Below are positions 25,198-33,145 of a stretch of DNA of 38,851 bases, piece by piece. The position numbers were made by a program, and so were the translations under genes. This DNA comes from CAJBVG01 sp044337515 (GTDB lineage: Bacteria > Bacteroidota > Bacteroidia > Sphingobacteriales > Sphingobacteriaceae). Under the pieces are notes generated by a model. The model was given only the letters and a program-made list of their open reading frames with translations. It made no database searches and was not told where the DNA came from. The DNA lies in contig JBIINK010000020.1 of assembly GCA_044337515.1 (NCBI GenBank), positions 1 to 38,851 on the forward strand, given 5' to 3'. Position 1 is the first letter of the stretch. Each line of letters starts with the position of its first letter.

Positions 25198-26037
25198 CTA
25201 ACTCTTCTTAAATATGGCTACTACCCAATTATTTTTTGATTGATGTTGTTGATAAAACATATGGTGACTTTCGGCAGATGCTTTTATCATGTCTAAATCT
25301 TCTGTATAAAAACCACTGAACAAGATGGTTCCCCCTGCATTCAATGAATTCGCATAGGCTTCCATATCATTCAATAAAATATTTCTATTGATGTTCGCTA
25401 GAATAATATCGAAATGTTTCCCTGCTAAATCAGATGCATCACCGCAAAGTATTGTGGCATCGTTCATCCCATTTAACATGGCATTCTCTTCACAACTTTC
25501 GGCAGCAATGGGATCGTTATCTATGGCAGTAATGTGTTTCGCATGTTTTTGATGTGCGAGAATGGCAAGAATTCCTGTACCACAACCCATATCCAATACC
25601 ACTTTGTTTTCGAAATCAATATCCAACATTACCTCCGCCATTTGAAACGTAGTTTCGTGGTGACCAGTACCGAAGGCCATCTTCGGGTGCATCTTTATTT
25701 GATGTGGATACTCTTTACGCTCATGGAAATCAGCGTAGATATACAATTGATCTTTAATGGAAATCGATGGAAAATTACTTTCCCAAACCTCATTCCAATT
25801 TTGATATGGAATAGTATTTACTACATACTCAAAATTAAATTGCTCTTTATATTCAGATAAAACTTCTGTTACCTTTTCTTCCGAATAAATATGCGAAGGA
25901 ACATAGGCACGAAAACCTGTTTCGTTTTTATCAAAAGAATCAAACCCTACTTCCGCCAATTCATTCATCAAAATATCCGATACAAAATCCTCATCGGCTG
26001 CAGTGGTAAACACTAATTCAATATAATTACCTGTCAT
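25198..26037 (-). CDS. prmA: Ribosomal protein L11 methyltransferase
   Basis: A 279-residue SAM-dependent enzyme that trimethylates L11. An N-terminal substrate-recognition domain is followed by KMAFGTGHHETTFQM, the SAM loop VLDMGCGTGILAILA (about 145-159) and the catalytic-region ILANINRNIL, all standard PrmA signatures. ATG 26037 begins one base after the tpiA stop; the longer frame from TTG 26058 overlaps tpiA and is less likely. Confidence 0.93.
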   Translation of the reverse strand: MTGNYIELVFTTAADEDFVSDILMNELAEVGFDSFDKNETGFRAYVPSHIYSEEKVTEVLSEYKEQFNFEYVVNTIPYQNWNEVWESNFPSISIKDQLYIYADFHERKEYPHQIKMHPKMAFGTGHHETTFQMAEVMLDIDFENKVVLDMGCGTGILAILAHQKHAKHITAIDNDPIAAESCEENAMLNGMNDATILCGDASDLAGKHFDIILANINRNILLNDMEAYANSLNAGGTILFSGFYTEDLDMIKASAESHHMFYQQHQSKNNWVVAIFKKS

Positions 26038-26038
26038 G

Positions 26039-26812
26039 TTACAATGTATTGTATGCAATATGGATATCGGTAAAATCTCTTGATTTTAATGATGCTCCAC
26101 CAATTAAACCACCATCAATATCTTTTTGTGAGAAAAGTACTTTAGCATTTCCTGGGTTACAACTTCCGCCGTATAAAATGCTAATCGATTCTGCAATCTC
26201 TGTTGAGTATTGAGCGGCAACAATGCCTCTAATAAAAGCATGCATCTCTTGTGCTTGCTCCGGACTAGCTGTTTTGCCAGTACCTATTGCCCATACGGGT
26301 TCGTAGGCTAGAACAATTAATTTCATTTGGTCTGCAGATAAATGAAACAATGATTCTTCAATTTGATTTTGTACCGTTTTAAAATGAACGTTTGATTCGC
26401 GCTCTTCTAATTTTTCGCCAATACAAAAAATTGGAGTTAATTTATTTTCTAAAGCGATGTTTACTTTTTTAGCCAACAATGCTGAATCTTCTTTTTGATA
26501 TTCTCTACGTTCCGAGTGTCCTAAGATGACATATTGCACACCTAAGGAAGCAATCATCTCTGCAGATATTTCACCAGTATACGCACCCGATTTTTCTTGG
26601 TGACAATTTTGTGCTGCCACATGGAAATTCGTTTCTGATTGTATTAATTTACTTACCGATGATAAGTGAATGTATGGTGTTGCAAATACGGTGGTTACCT
26701 CTTTGTGTAATTCATCCTTAATCATATACACTGCTTCTGAAATCAATTCCATTCCAGCGAGGTAATCTTTGTTCATCTTCCAATTACCAGCAACAATTTT
26801 CTTTCTACTCAT
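26039..26812 (-). CDS. tpiA: Triosephosphate isomerase
   Basis: A 257-residue TIM barrel interconverting glyceraldehyde-3-phosphate and dihydroxyacetone phosphate. The active-site residues are visible: N10 and K12 (AGNWKMN), H99 (ILGHSERR) and E171 (AYEPVWAIGTGKTA, also loop 6), plus the phosphate-binding LYGGSCNPGNA and GLIGGASL. ATG 26812 overlaps the end of the GlmU-like gene by 8 bases and gives the normal length. The longer TTG start (26842) is unlikely. Confidence 0.96.
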   Translation of the reverse strand: MSRKKIVAGNWKMNKDYLAGMELISEAVYMIKDELHKEVTTVFATPYIHLSSVSKLIQSETNFHVAAQNCHQEKSGAYTGEISAEMIASLGVQYVILGHSERREYQKEDSALLAKKVNIALENKLTPIFCIGEKLEERESNVHFKTVQNQIEESLFHLSADQMKLIVLAYEPVWAIGTGKTASPEQAQEMHAFIRGIVAAQYSTEIAESISILYGGSCNPGNAKVLFSQKDIDGGLIGGASLKSRDFTDIHIAYNTL

Positions 26813-27977
26813 AACTTTTTCTATATTCTTTTGTCTGTTCAAAAATCGTATTTAATATATTTTTTTCGATATCGTTAAATTCTAGTCCTCTGCGTTCGTA
26901 TACTTTACTAGCTACTTCAAACATCTTGTTCATGGCAAATACTTCCATGCCTTGTGCTCCACCCCAAGAAAAATCGGCAATGAAATTACGTGGAAAACCT
27001 GAGCCAAACACATTACTTCCTACACCTACAACGGTACCTGTATTAAACATGGTATTGATTCCGCACTTCGCATGGTCGCCCATAATTAAACCACAAAACT
27101 GTAAACCTGTACGTTTGAAATTATTCGTTTGATAATTCCACAGTTTTACTTCTGCATAATTATTTTTCAAATTAGAGTTATTACTATCGGCACCAATATT
27201 ACACCACTCACCAATTATGGCATTGCCTATAAAACCATCGTGTGCTTTGTTGCTATATCCAAATACCACAACATTATTTAATTCCCCACCCACTTTACAG
27301 TGCGGACCAATAGTAGTTGCTCCATAAATCTTAGCACCCATTTTCGTTTGCGAATGCTCGCCTAAATAAAACGGACCACGGATCATTGAGCCTTCCATAA
27401 TTTCGGCATCCTTAGCCAGGTAAACCGGACCAGTGCTCACGTTAATAATGGATGCTTGAATTTGTGCACCTTCTTCTAAAAACAATTGTGAAGGATCGCC
27501 GATGATGGTGGTGGTTGATGATGCTGAAAGACTTTTCTTACCAGCGGTTAATAGAGTGAAATCTTTTCTAGACTCCTTATCGTTCAATGAAAAAATCTTT
27601 GGTAAGGCATCTAAGTAATCGTATTCAAATGAACAAGATTTCATAGTAGTGGCTGAGTTAGTCCCTTCAGAAAAGCTCACTAAGGTTTTATCCCCATCAA
27701 CGATCGCTTCCGAAAAGGTCAATGATTTGATAGTGGATACAAAATCAGCATTGGGTAATACCGAAGCATTAATCCAAATATTTTGTGAGGCTTGTACTTG
27801 TGGATATTTTTCTTGGAGATAGGCTTCCGTTGCTACAGAAAGGGTAGCATTTGGGAAATAATGTTGCCATTTTTCTAAAATCGTTAACATTCCAATTCGG
27901 ATAGCTGCTACCGGACGGGTGAATGTAAGGGGCAAAAGCTGCCCTCTGCTCGAGTCGTCGAATAAAATAATGTTCAT
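26805..27977 (-). CDS. GlmU-like sugar-1-phosphate uridylyltransferase/acetyltransferase
   Basis: A 390-residue protein of the Bacteroidota alternative-GlmU type. It has a shortened nucleotidyltransferase-like half beginning NIILFDDSSRGQLLPLTFTRPVAAIRIG and a C-terminal left-handed beta-helix of hexapeptide repeats (about 190-330: IRGPFYLGEHSQTKMGAKIYG and VVVFGYSNKAHDGFIGN). It probably makes UDP-GlcNAc for peptidoglycan and lipid A, consistent with the envelope genes after it. First gene of the nine-gene run. TATCTTTG (27982-27989, minus) lies only four bases before ATG. Confidence 0.85.
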   Translation of the reverse strand: MNIILFDDSSRGQLLPLTFTRPVAAIRIGMLTILEKWQHYFPNATLSVATEAYLQEKYPQVQASQNIWINASVLPNADFVSTIKSLTFSEAIVDGDKTLVSFSEGTNSATTMKSCSFEYDYLDALPKIFSLNDKESRKDFTLLTAGKKSLSASSTTTIIGDPSQLFLEEGAQIQASIINVSTGPVYLAKDAEIMEGSMIRGPFYLGEHSQTKMGAKIYGATTIGPHCKVGGELNNVVVFGYSNKAHDGFIGNAIIGEWCNIGADSNNSNLKNNYAEVKLWNYQTNNFKRTGLQFCGLIMGDHAKCGINTMFNTGTVVGVGSNVFGSGFPRNFIADFSWGGAQGMEVFAMNKMFEVASKVYERRGLEFNDIEKNILNTIFEQTKEYRKSYE

Positions 27978-27981
27978 TTAG

Positions 27982-27989
27982 CAAAGATA
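27982..27989 (-). promoter_or_regulatory. -7 element (TATCTTTG) abutting the GlmU-like ATG
   Basis: TATCTTTG on the minus strand, then CTAA, then ATG. It implies a leaderless or nearly leaderless transcript for the long operon. The -33 element is unclear. Confidence 0.45.
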
Positions 27990-28039
27990 TAAGCCTGCAG
28001 AACATATTAAGGAGAAAATTACTAACGCTTGTAAAATAA

Positions 28040-28066
28040 GAAAGTCCGACCGAAGGTCAGACTTTC
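28040..28066 (-). terminator. Intrinsic terminator of the L31 gene
   Basis: A 12-base-pair stem (28040-28051 / 28055-28066, one G-T pair) with a tight loop. It is followed on the minus strand by TTATTTT. It lies 26 bases after the L31 stop and before the next minus-strand gene. Confidence 0.85.
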
Positions 28067-28091
28067 CATAAAAACATATATTATGCTTAAA

Positions 28092-28340
28092 TTATTTCTT
28101 TGCGTAACGAGTTTTGAACTTGTCGATACGTCCTGCTGTATCAACCAATTTCAATTTACCAGTGTAAAATGGGTGAGATTTGTGTGAAATCTCTAATTTT
28201 ACTAAAGGATATTCAATTCCATCTTCCCAAACAACTGTGTCTTTGGTCTCTATCGCTGACTGAGTCATGAATGAATAGTCGCAAGATAAGTCTTTGAAAA
28301 CGACTAATCTATAGTTTTTAGGATGTATTTCTGCTTTCAT
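28092..28340 (-). CDS. rpmE2: 50S ribosomal protein L31, type B
   Basis: An 82-residue L31 opening MKAEIHPKNYRLVVFKDLSCDYSFMTQS with the YPLVKLEISHKSHPFYTGK core. It lacks the CxxC pairs of zinc-binding type A L31, so it is the zinc-free type B form. It is a single-gene unit with its own promoter and terminator. Confidence 0.97.
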   Translation of the reverse strand: MKAEIHPKNYRLVVFKDLSCDYSFMTQSAIETKDTVVWEDGIEYPLVKLEISHKSHPFYTGKLKLVDTAGRIDKFKTRYAKK

Positions 28341-28361
28341 CTTCTCTTAAATTTCGGATTG

Positions 28362-28397
28362 CAAATGTAGAAAAGCATTGCTTAATATGCAAATGTA
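28362..28397 (-). promoter_or_regulatory. Promoter region of the L31 gene, possibly tandem
   Basis: TACATTTG (28362-28369, minus) is preceded after 20 bases by TTTG (28390-28393). The latter is itself part of a second TACATTTG (28390-28397). The region 28377-28394 is identical to the ftsK upstream region. Confidence 0.65.
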
Positions 28398-28410
28398 TTT
28401 CAATTTTCTT

Positions 28411-28812
28411 TTATTTTATTTCTTGGCAGAGCTCAATTAGTACTCCATTAGCATCTTTTGGATGAACAAAACACACTAATTTATTATCAGCACCCTTTTT
28501 AGGCTCTTTATTTAGCAAAGTAAAGCCTTCTGAGGCTAATCGAGCCATTTCGGCATATATATCGGTCACTTCAAAGGCAATGTGGTGGATACCCTCTCCT
28601 TTTTTCTCAATAAATTTTGCAATCGGACTATCGGCTTTAGTCGATTCTAATAATTCAATTTTATTCGGACCGATCTGGAAAAATTCCGTCAATACACCCT
28701 CCGATACCACCTCTTCTCTTTTATATGCTTTTTGAGCAAACAATTTCTCAAAAATGCTTGTTGATGCATCAAGGTTTTTAACAGCAATTCCTATGTGTTC
28801 AATTTTATTCAT
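28411..28812 (-). CDS. mce: Methylmalonyl-CoA epimerase
   Basis: A 133-residue vicinal-oxygen-chelate enzyme interconverting (R)- and (S)-methylmalonyl-CoA. N-terminal IEHIGIAVKNLD and central GEGIHHIAFEVTD supply metal-binding histidines; VCFVHPKDANGVLIELCQ ends the second half. It feeds the methylmalonyl-CoA mutase route between succinyl-CoA and propionyl-CoA. No mutase is in the window. ATG 28812 is preferred to TTG 28818. A TATTTTTG element (28816-28823, minus) lies three bases before the ATG. Confidence 0.93.
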   Translation of the reverse strand: MNKIEHIGIAVKNLDASTSIFEKLFAQKAYKREEVVSEGVLTEFFQIGPNKIELLESTKADSPIAKFIEKKGEGIHHIAFEVTDIYAEMARLASEGFTLLNKEPKKGADNKLVCFVHPKDANGVLIELCQEIK

Positions 28813-28815
28813 TTT

Positions 28816-28823
28816 CAAAAATA
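28816..28823 (-). promoter_or_regulatory. -7 element (TATTTTTG) abutting the mce ATG
   Basis: TATTTTTG, AAA, then ATG on the minus strand. Predicts a leaderless start at 28812. The -33 element is unclear. Confidence 0.4.
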
Positions 28824-28826
28824 CCT

Positions 28827-28854
28827 TTTGATTTTAATAATTTGGCTATATTTG
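28827..28854 (+). promoter_or_regulatory. Promoter of the iscS-iscU-iscA genes
   Basis: TTTG (28827-28830), a 16-base spacer and TATATTTG (28847-28854), 29 bases before the iscS ATG. Spacing is slightly short. Confidence 0.55.
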
Positions 28855-28883
28855 TATGTAATTTATATAAAGTCTAAATAAAG

Positions 28884-30098
28884 ATGGTAAAACTTCCCAT
28901 ATATCTCGACAACAATGCAACCACTCCTATGGACCCACGTGTTTTGGAGGCAATGTTGCCATATTTTACTGAAAAATTCGGTAATGCAGCCAGCAGAAAC
29001 CACCCTTTTGGTTGGGTAGCTGAAGAAGCGGTAGATTACGCTAGAGAGCAAATCGCTAAGTTAATTGGCTGTACTGAAAAAGAAGTCATTATTACTTCGG
29101 GTGCTACAGAGTCAAATAACTTGGCTATTAAAGGTGTATTTGAAATGTACGCTCAAAAAGGAAATCACATTATAACCCTTACTACAGAACACAAAGCGGT
29201 ATTAGATACTTGTCACCATATTGAAAAACAAGGTGCAGAAGTAACTTACCTTGATGTTCAAGCAGATGGTATGGTTGATTTAGCTAAACTTGAAGCAGCC
29301 ATTACTCCAAAAACTATATTAATATCTATTATGTATGGTAATAATGAGATTGGTGTAGTTCAAGAAGTGAAGAAAATATCTGACATCGCTCGTAAGCATG
29401 GTGTGTTATTTCATACCGATGCGACACAAGCGGTTGGTAAAATTCCAGTAAACGTAGAAACAGATGGTATCGACTTAATGTCGTTCTCTGGACATAAAAT
29501 GTACGGACCAAAAGGTGTTGGTGCATTATATGTACGTAGAAAAAATCCAAGAGTTAAAGTTACAGCACAAATGGATGGTGGCGGACACGAGCGTGGAATG
29601 CGTTCGGGTACTTTAAATGTTCCAGGTATTGTAGGTTTCGGAAAAGCTTGCGAAATTGCAATGTTAGATATGGAAAAAGATTCCATTCGTTTATCAGCTT
29701 TACGCGATAAATTAGAAGGTGCTTTATCTCAAATGGAAGAATCATACGTAAACGGAAATAAAGAACATCGTTTGCCACATACAACAAACATCTCTTTCAA
29801 ATATGTTGAAGGTGAAGGTTTGATGATGGCGATGAAAGATTTAGCGGTATCATCTGGTTCAGCTTGTACATCGGCTTCTTTAGAGCCATCGTATGTATTA
29901 AAGAGCTTAGGATTGAATGACGATTTAGCACATTCATCAATTCGTTTCGGATTAGGTAGATTTACTACAGAAGAAGAAGTGGATTACGCAATTGAGTGTA
30001 CTCGCAATGCTGTAAACAAATTAAGAGATATGAGTCCTTTATGGGAGATGTTTAAAGATGGCATCGACATGGATTCGGTAGAGTGGGCGGAGCATTAA
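28884..30098 (+). CDS. iscS: Cysteine desulfurase IscS
   Basis: A 404-residue PLP enzyme that removes sulfur from cysteine for iron-sulfur clusters and thio-modified tRNAs. It opens LPIYLDNNATTPMDPRVLEAM. The PLP lysine is K205 (SFSGHKMYGPKG) and the persulfide cysteine is C328 in the mobile loop SSGSACTSASLEPSYVL, the same number as in Escherichia coli IscS. It is the first gene of a compact isc set. There is no IscR, HscA/HscB or ferredoxin gene beside it. Confidence 0.97.
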   Translation: MVKLPIYLDNNATTPMDPRVLEAMLPYFTEKFGNAASRNHPFGWVAEEAVDYAREQIAKLIGCTEKEVIITSGATESNNLAIKGVFEMYAQKGNHIITLTTEHKAVLDTCHHIEKQGAEVTYLDVQADGMVDLAKLEAAITPKTILISIMYGNNEIGVVQEVKKISDIARKHGVLFHTDATQAVGKIPVNVETDGIDLMSFSGHKMYGPKGVGALYVRRKNPRVKVTAQMDGGGHERGMRSGTLNVPGIVGFGKACEIAMLDMEKDSIRLSALRDKLEGALSQMEESYVNGNKEHRLPHTTNISFKYVEGEGLMMAMKDLAVSSGSACTSASLEPSYVLKSLGLNDDLAHSSIRFGLGRFTTEEEVDYAIECTRNAVNKLRDMSPLWEMFKDGIDMDSVEWAEH

Positions 30099-30178
30099 TC
30101 GAAACGTCGAAGTGTCGAAACGTCGAAGTGTCGAAATATTAACATATTATCCCATTAACATATTAACATATTAATAAC
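30099..30178. repeat. Period-8 word array filling the iscS-iscU gap (array E)
   Basis: TCGAAACG/TCGAAGTG words (30099-30137) are followed by TTAACATA and TTATCCCA words (30138-30176). The whole gap is repeat. The first half is the reverse of array B words; 30138-30173 is the exact reverse complement of 91-126. Confidence 0.9.
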
Positions 30179-30592
30179 ATGGCATATTCAGATAAAGTAA
30201 TTGATCACTACAACAACCCAAGAAATGTGGGTACGTTGGATAAAAGTAAAAATACAGTAGGTACAGGATTAGTTGGTGCACCAGAGTGTGGCGACGTGAT
30301 GCGTTTACAAATCGAAGTAGATGAGAACAACGTTATTCAAGATGCGAAGTTCAAAACTTTTGGTTGTGGATCAGCAATCGCTTCTTCTTCTTTAGCGACT
30401 GAATGGTTGAAAGGTAAATCAATCGACCAAGCAATGGAAATTGACAACATGGACATCGTAGAAGAGCTTGCTCTTCCACCAGTGAAAATTCACTGTTCAG
30501 TATTAGCTGAAGATGCTATTAAAGCAGCAATTAACGATTACCGTACAAAAAATGGAATGTCTCCTATTGAGTCAGAGAAAAATCATCATTAA
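30179..30592 (+). CDS. iscU: Iron-sulfur cluster scaffold IscU
   Basis: A 137-residue scaffold on which IscS sulfur and iron form [2Fe-2S] clusters. The ligands C37, D39, C63 and C106 sit at the same numbers as in E. coli IscU. LPPVK (99-103), the motif bound by the HscA chaperone, is kept, although no hscA gene is near. The residue before C37 is glutamate, in place of the usual alanine. The C-terminus ends EKNHH. Confidence 0.97.
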   Translation: MAYSDKVIDHYNNPRNVGTLDKSKNTVGTGLVGAPECGDVMRLQIEVDENNVIQDAKFKTFGCGSAIASSSLATEWLKGKSIDQAMEIDNMDIVEELALPPVKIHCSVLAEDAIKAAINDYRTKNGMSPIESEKNHH

Positions 30593-30596
30593 TAAT

Positions 30597-30676
30597 AGTA
30601 GTGAGTATTGTGTAGTGAGTAATGAGAATATTTCTCAATACTTTTACTCATTACTCAATACCCACTACTCAATACT
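30597..30676. repeat. Period-7 palindromic array between iscU and iscA (array F)
   Basis: Left arm about 30597-30627 (AGTGAGT/AATGAGA words); right arm about 30645-30676 with the inverted TACTCAT/TACCCAC words. The gap holds little else. Same vocabulary as array C and 37484-37508. Confidence 0.88.
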
Positions 30677-30682
30677 AAAAGA

Positions 30683-31009
30683 ATGATAACAATTACCGAC
30701 AAAGCAAAATTGAAAATCACAGATTTAAGGCAGAATGCTGATCTGGATGATAGTTACTTTCTACGTGTAGCCGTTGCTGGTGGAGGATGTTCTGGTTTAT
30801 CCTATAAATTGGATTTCGACAACGAAATTAGAACTGGTGACCAAGAATTTGAAGACAAGGGAGAAAAAGTAGTGCTTGACATGAAAAGTTTCTTGTATCT
30901 AGCTGGTACTGAGTTAGATTTCTCTGACGGATTGAATGGAAAAGGCTTTAACTTTATCAACCCTAATGCCTCAAGAACTTGTGGATGTGGGGAAAGTTTT
31001 TCAGTTTAA
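30683..31009 (+). CDS. IscA/ErpA-type iron-sulfur assembly protein
   Basis: A 108-residue A-type carrier with the three conserved cysteines C36 (GGGCSGLSY), C100 and C102 (SRTCGCGESF). It moves or repairs [4Fe-4S] clusters downstream of IscU. Third gene of the isc set, ending just before a strong terminator. IscA and ErpA cannot be told apart from sequence alone here. Confidence 0.93.
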   Translation: MITITDKAKLKITDLRQNADLDDSYFLRVAVAGGGCSGLSYKLDFDNEIRTGDQEFEDKGEKVVLDMKSFLYLAGTELDFSDGLNGKGFNFINPNASRTCGCGESFSV

Positions 31010-31030
31010 ATAATATTTTTTTTATAATTT

Positions 31031-31064
31031 AGGTCTTCTCAGTAATGAGGAGACCTTTTTTTTT
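31031..31064 (+). terminator. Intrinsic terminator of the isc operon
   Basis: Stem 31031-31041 / 31046-31056 (11 pairs, one G-T) with loop GTAA, followed by nine T. It ends 9 bases before the next start codon, so the synthetase gene must depend on read-through or on an unrecognised promoter. Confidence 0.9.
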
Positions 31065-31072
31065 GAATCGAT

Positions 31073-32980
31073 ATGAAACTAACAGACCAAGCTACAATAC
31101 CTCAACTATTAAGAAATGTTGTCAAGTACATACATCCTGAAACGGATACTTTTATGCTTGAAAAGGTAAAAGATACTTACCATCCTATTTCTTATAAAAC
31201 AACTTTAGATAATGCCGACAGAATCTCCTCTTTCTTTTTAGAGAATGGAATTCACAAAGGTGATCGCATGGGTTTTATTGTTGAAAACTGCCCTGAGTAT
31301 GTTTTCTTTGATCAAGGCTTACAGCAGTTGGGTTGTGTAAACGTATCCATCTACCCAACGCTATCTGATGATGATGTGGAATACATCATTAACGATTCAC
31401 AATTAAAAATGATTCTAGTAGGAACTCATTTCTTACTAAAAAAGTTAATTAAAATAGCTCCGAATTGTCCTACCCTTACTCATATTGTTCCAAAATTCGA
31501 TGATTACCAAAAGATGGCTCAAACCTATTCTGGTGATGTTCACATTTTGAGCTTAAATGAACTTATCGCAACAGGGGAGAAAACATTAGAGCACAATAGT
31601 GCAACGATTAACAAAATGCGTGATGAAGTTAAACCATCTGATTTATCTTCATTAATCTATACATCAGGAACAACAGGTACTCCAAAAGGAGTAATGTTAT
31701 CTCACTTGAACTTTTGTCATAACGTTAAAGTCTGCTTAATGCAGATTCCTCATATCACTTCCGAAGAAACATTTTTATCATTTCTACCATTATCACACGT
31801 ATTCGAAAGAACAGCAACCTACCATATCTGTTGTGCACAAGGAAGCAAAATTGCTTTCGCACAAAGCTTAGAATTACTAGGTAAGAACATGATGGAGGTT
31901 CACCCTACTGTAATGAGTGTGGTGCCTCGTTTGTTAGAAAAGATTAATGAGAAGGCCATGAAAAATGGTACTTCGGCTGGTGGATTAAAAACGAAAATAT
32001 TTTTATGGTCGATTGCTACCGGTTCAAAATATCGTAATGTAATTGAAGCTGGAAAATCTCCTGGCTTTTTATTAAGCATGCAAAGAAATATTGCAGAAAA
32101 ATTAGTGTTCTCAAAAATCAAGGAGAAAACTGGTGGCAACTTAAAGTTCATCATTTCTGGTGGTGCTGCTTTACCTCAAAACATCGGAGAATTTTTTGGA
32201 AACTTAGGAATCAAAATATTAGAAGGCTACGGATTAACCGAAACCTCACCTGTAATGGCGGTTACGGAATTTGATCGTCAGATTTACGGTACAGTAGGTA
32301 GAGTTATTCCAGAAGTAACCATTGGCATTCAAGATGCTGATACGAAACGCATCATCACCGAACAAACGTATGACACCTTCGATCAGAATTTCGAAAGTGC
32401 TGAAGGTGAAATTATTTTACGTGGAAACAATGTAATGCAAGGCTATTGGAATAAGCCCGAAGATACTGCGCAAGCAATAGATACCGATGGATGGTTCCAC
32501 ACTGGCGACGTCGGTAAATTCTATAAAGGGAATTTAAAAATCACCGACCGTATTAAAAATATGTTGGTGAACTCATTTGGTAAAAATGTGTACCCAACTC
32601 CTATCGAAAACACTTACCTACAAAGTAATCGCATCGATCAAATTTTCTTAATCGGCGATAAACGTGAACACATTACTGCGATTATCGTTCCTTCTAAAGA
32701 AAATATGATGGAAGAATTTGGATTGAAAGAATCGTTTTTTCAAGATAATGATTTGTTTATCCATGATGAACAATTTACCGAATGGGTTGATGAACACGTT
32801 CGTAAATACTCTGTGGAACTCGCAAAATTTGAACGTATTAAAAACTTCATCCTAAAACGTAATCCGTTTACCATCGAAGATGGCGAAATGACACCTACTC
32901 TAAAAATCAAACGTAGAATTGTAGAAAAGAAATTCGCTGCGGAAATTGATGAGATGTACCTTTTGGAAGAGATCGAATAA
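31073..32980 (+). CDS. Long-chain fatty-acid-CoA ligase (AMP-forming)
   Basis: A 635-residue adenylate-forming enzyme that activates fatty acids as acyl-CoA through acyl-AMP. The P-loop LIYTSGTTGTPKGVMLSH starts near residue 193. LEGYGLTETSPVMAV, GWFHTGDVGKF and ITDRIKNMLVNSFGKNVYP follow, then the C-terminal lid ending TPTLKIKRRIVEKKF. The overall shape matches FadD15-type synthetases of about 600-640 residues. The stop codon is directly followed by repeat array G. Confidence 0.92.
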   Translation: MKLTDQATIPQLLRNVVKYIHPETDTFMLEKVKDTYHPISYKTTLDNADRISSFFLENGIHKGDRMGFIVENCPEYVFFDQGLQQLGCVNVSIYPTLSDDDVEYIINDSQLKMILVGTHFLLKKLIKIAPNCPTLTHIVPKFDDYQKMAQTYSGDVHILSLNELIATGEKTLEHNSATINKMRDEVKPSDLSSLIYTSGTTGTPKGVMLSHLNFCHNVKVCLMQIPHITSEETFLSFLPLSHVFERTATYHICCAQGSKIAFAQSLELLGKNMMEVHPTVMSVVPRLLEKINEKAMKNGTSAGGLKTKIFLWSIATGSKYRNVIEAGKSPGFLLSMQRNIAEKLVFSKIKEKTGGNLKFIISGGAALPQNIGEFFGNLGIKILEGYGLTETSPVMAVTEFDRQIYGTVGRVIPEVTIGIQDADTKRIITEQTYDTFDQNFESAEGEIILRGNNVMQGYWNKPEDTAQAIDTDGWFHTGDVGKFYKGNLKITDRIKNMLVNSFGKNVYPTPIENTYLQSNRIDQIFLIGDKREHITAIIVPSKENMMEEFGLKESFFQDNDLFIHDEQFTEWVDEHVRKYSVELAKFERIKNFILKRNPFTIEDGEMTPTLKIKRRIVEKKFAAEIDEMYLLEEIE

Positions 32981-33145
32981 TGTGCTAATTGGTCAATGTG
33001 CTAATGTGCCAATTGAATAATGTGCTAATTCGACAATGTGCTAATGTGCCAATTTGAACAATTTGAACAATTTGAACAATTCGACAATGTGCTAATGTGC
33101 CAATTTGAACAATTAGCACATTAGCAAATTAACCAATTGGCACAT
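32981..33145. repeat. Period-8/9 word array with internal 37-base duplication (array G)
   Basis: Words TGTGCTAA and TGTGCCAA (period 8) and TTTGAACAA (period 9) fill the space between two convergent genes. Positions 33027-33063 and 33078-33114 are identical. At the right end the words turn over to ATTAGCAC and ATTGGCAC, giving palindromic ends. The last part codes the C-terminus of the methyltransferase. Confidence 0.88.

Noticed and set aside
29329..29787. Several open frames opposite iscS
   Set aside because: iscS is complete with all catalytic residues; the opposite frames are shadows.
31900..32154. 84-codon frame opposite the acyl-CoA ligase
   Set aside because: Shadow frame within a fully conserved gene.
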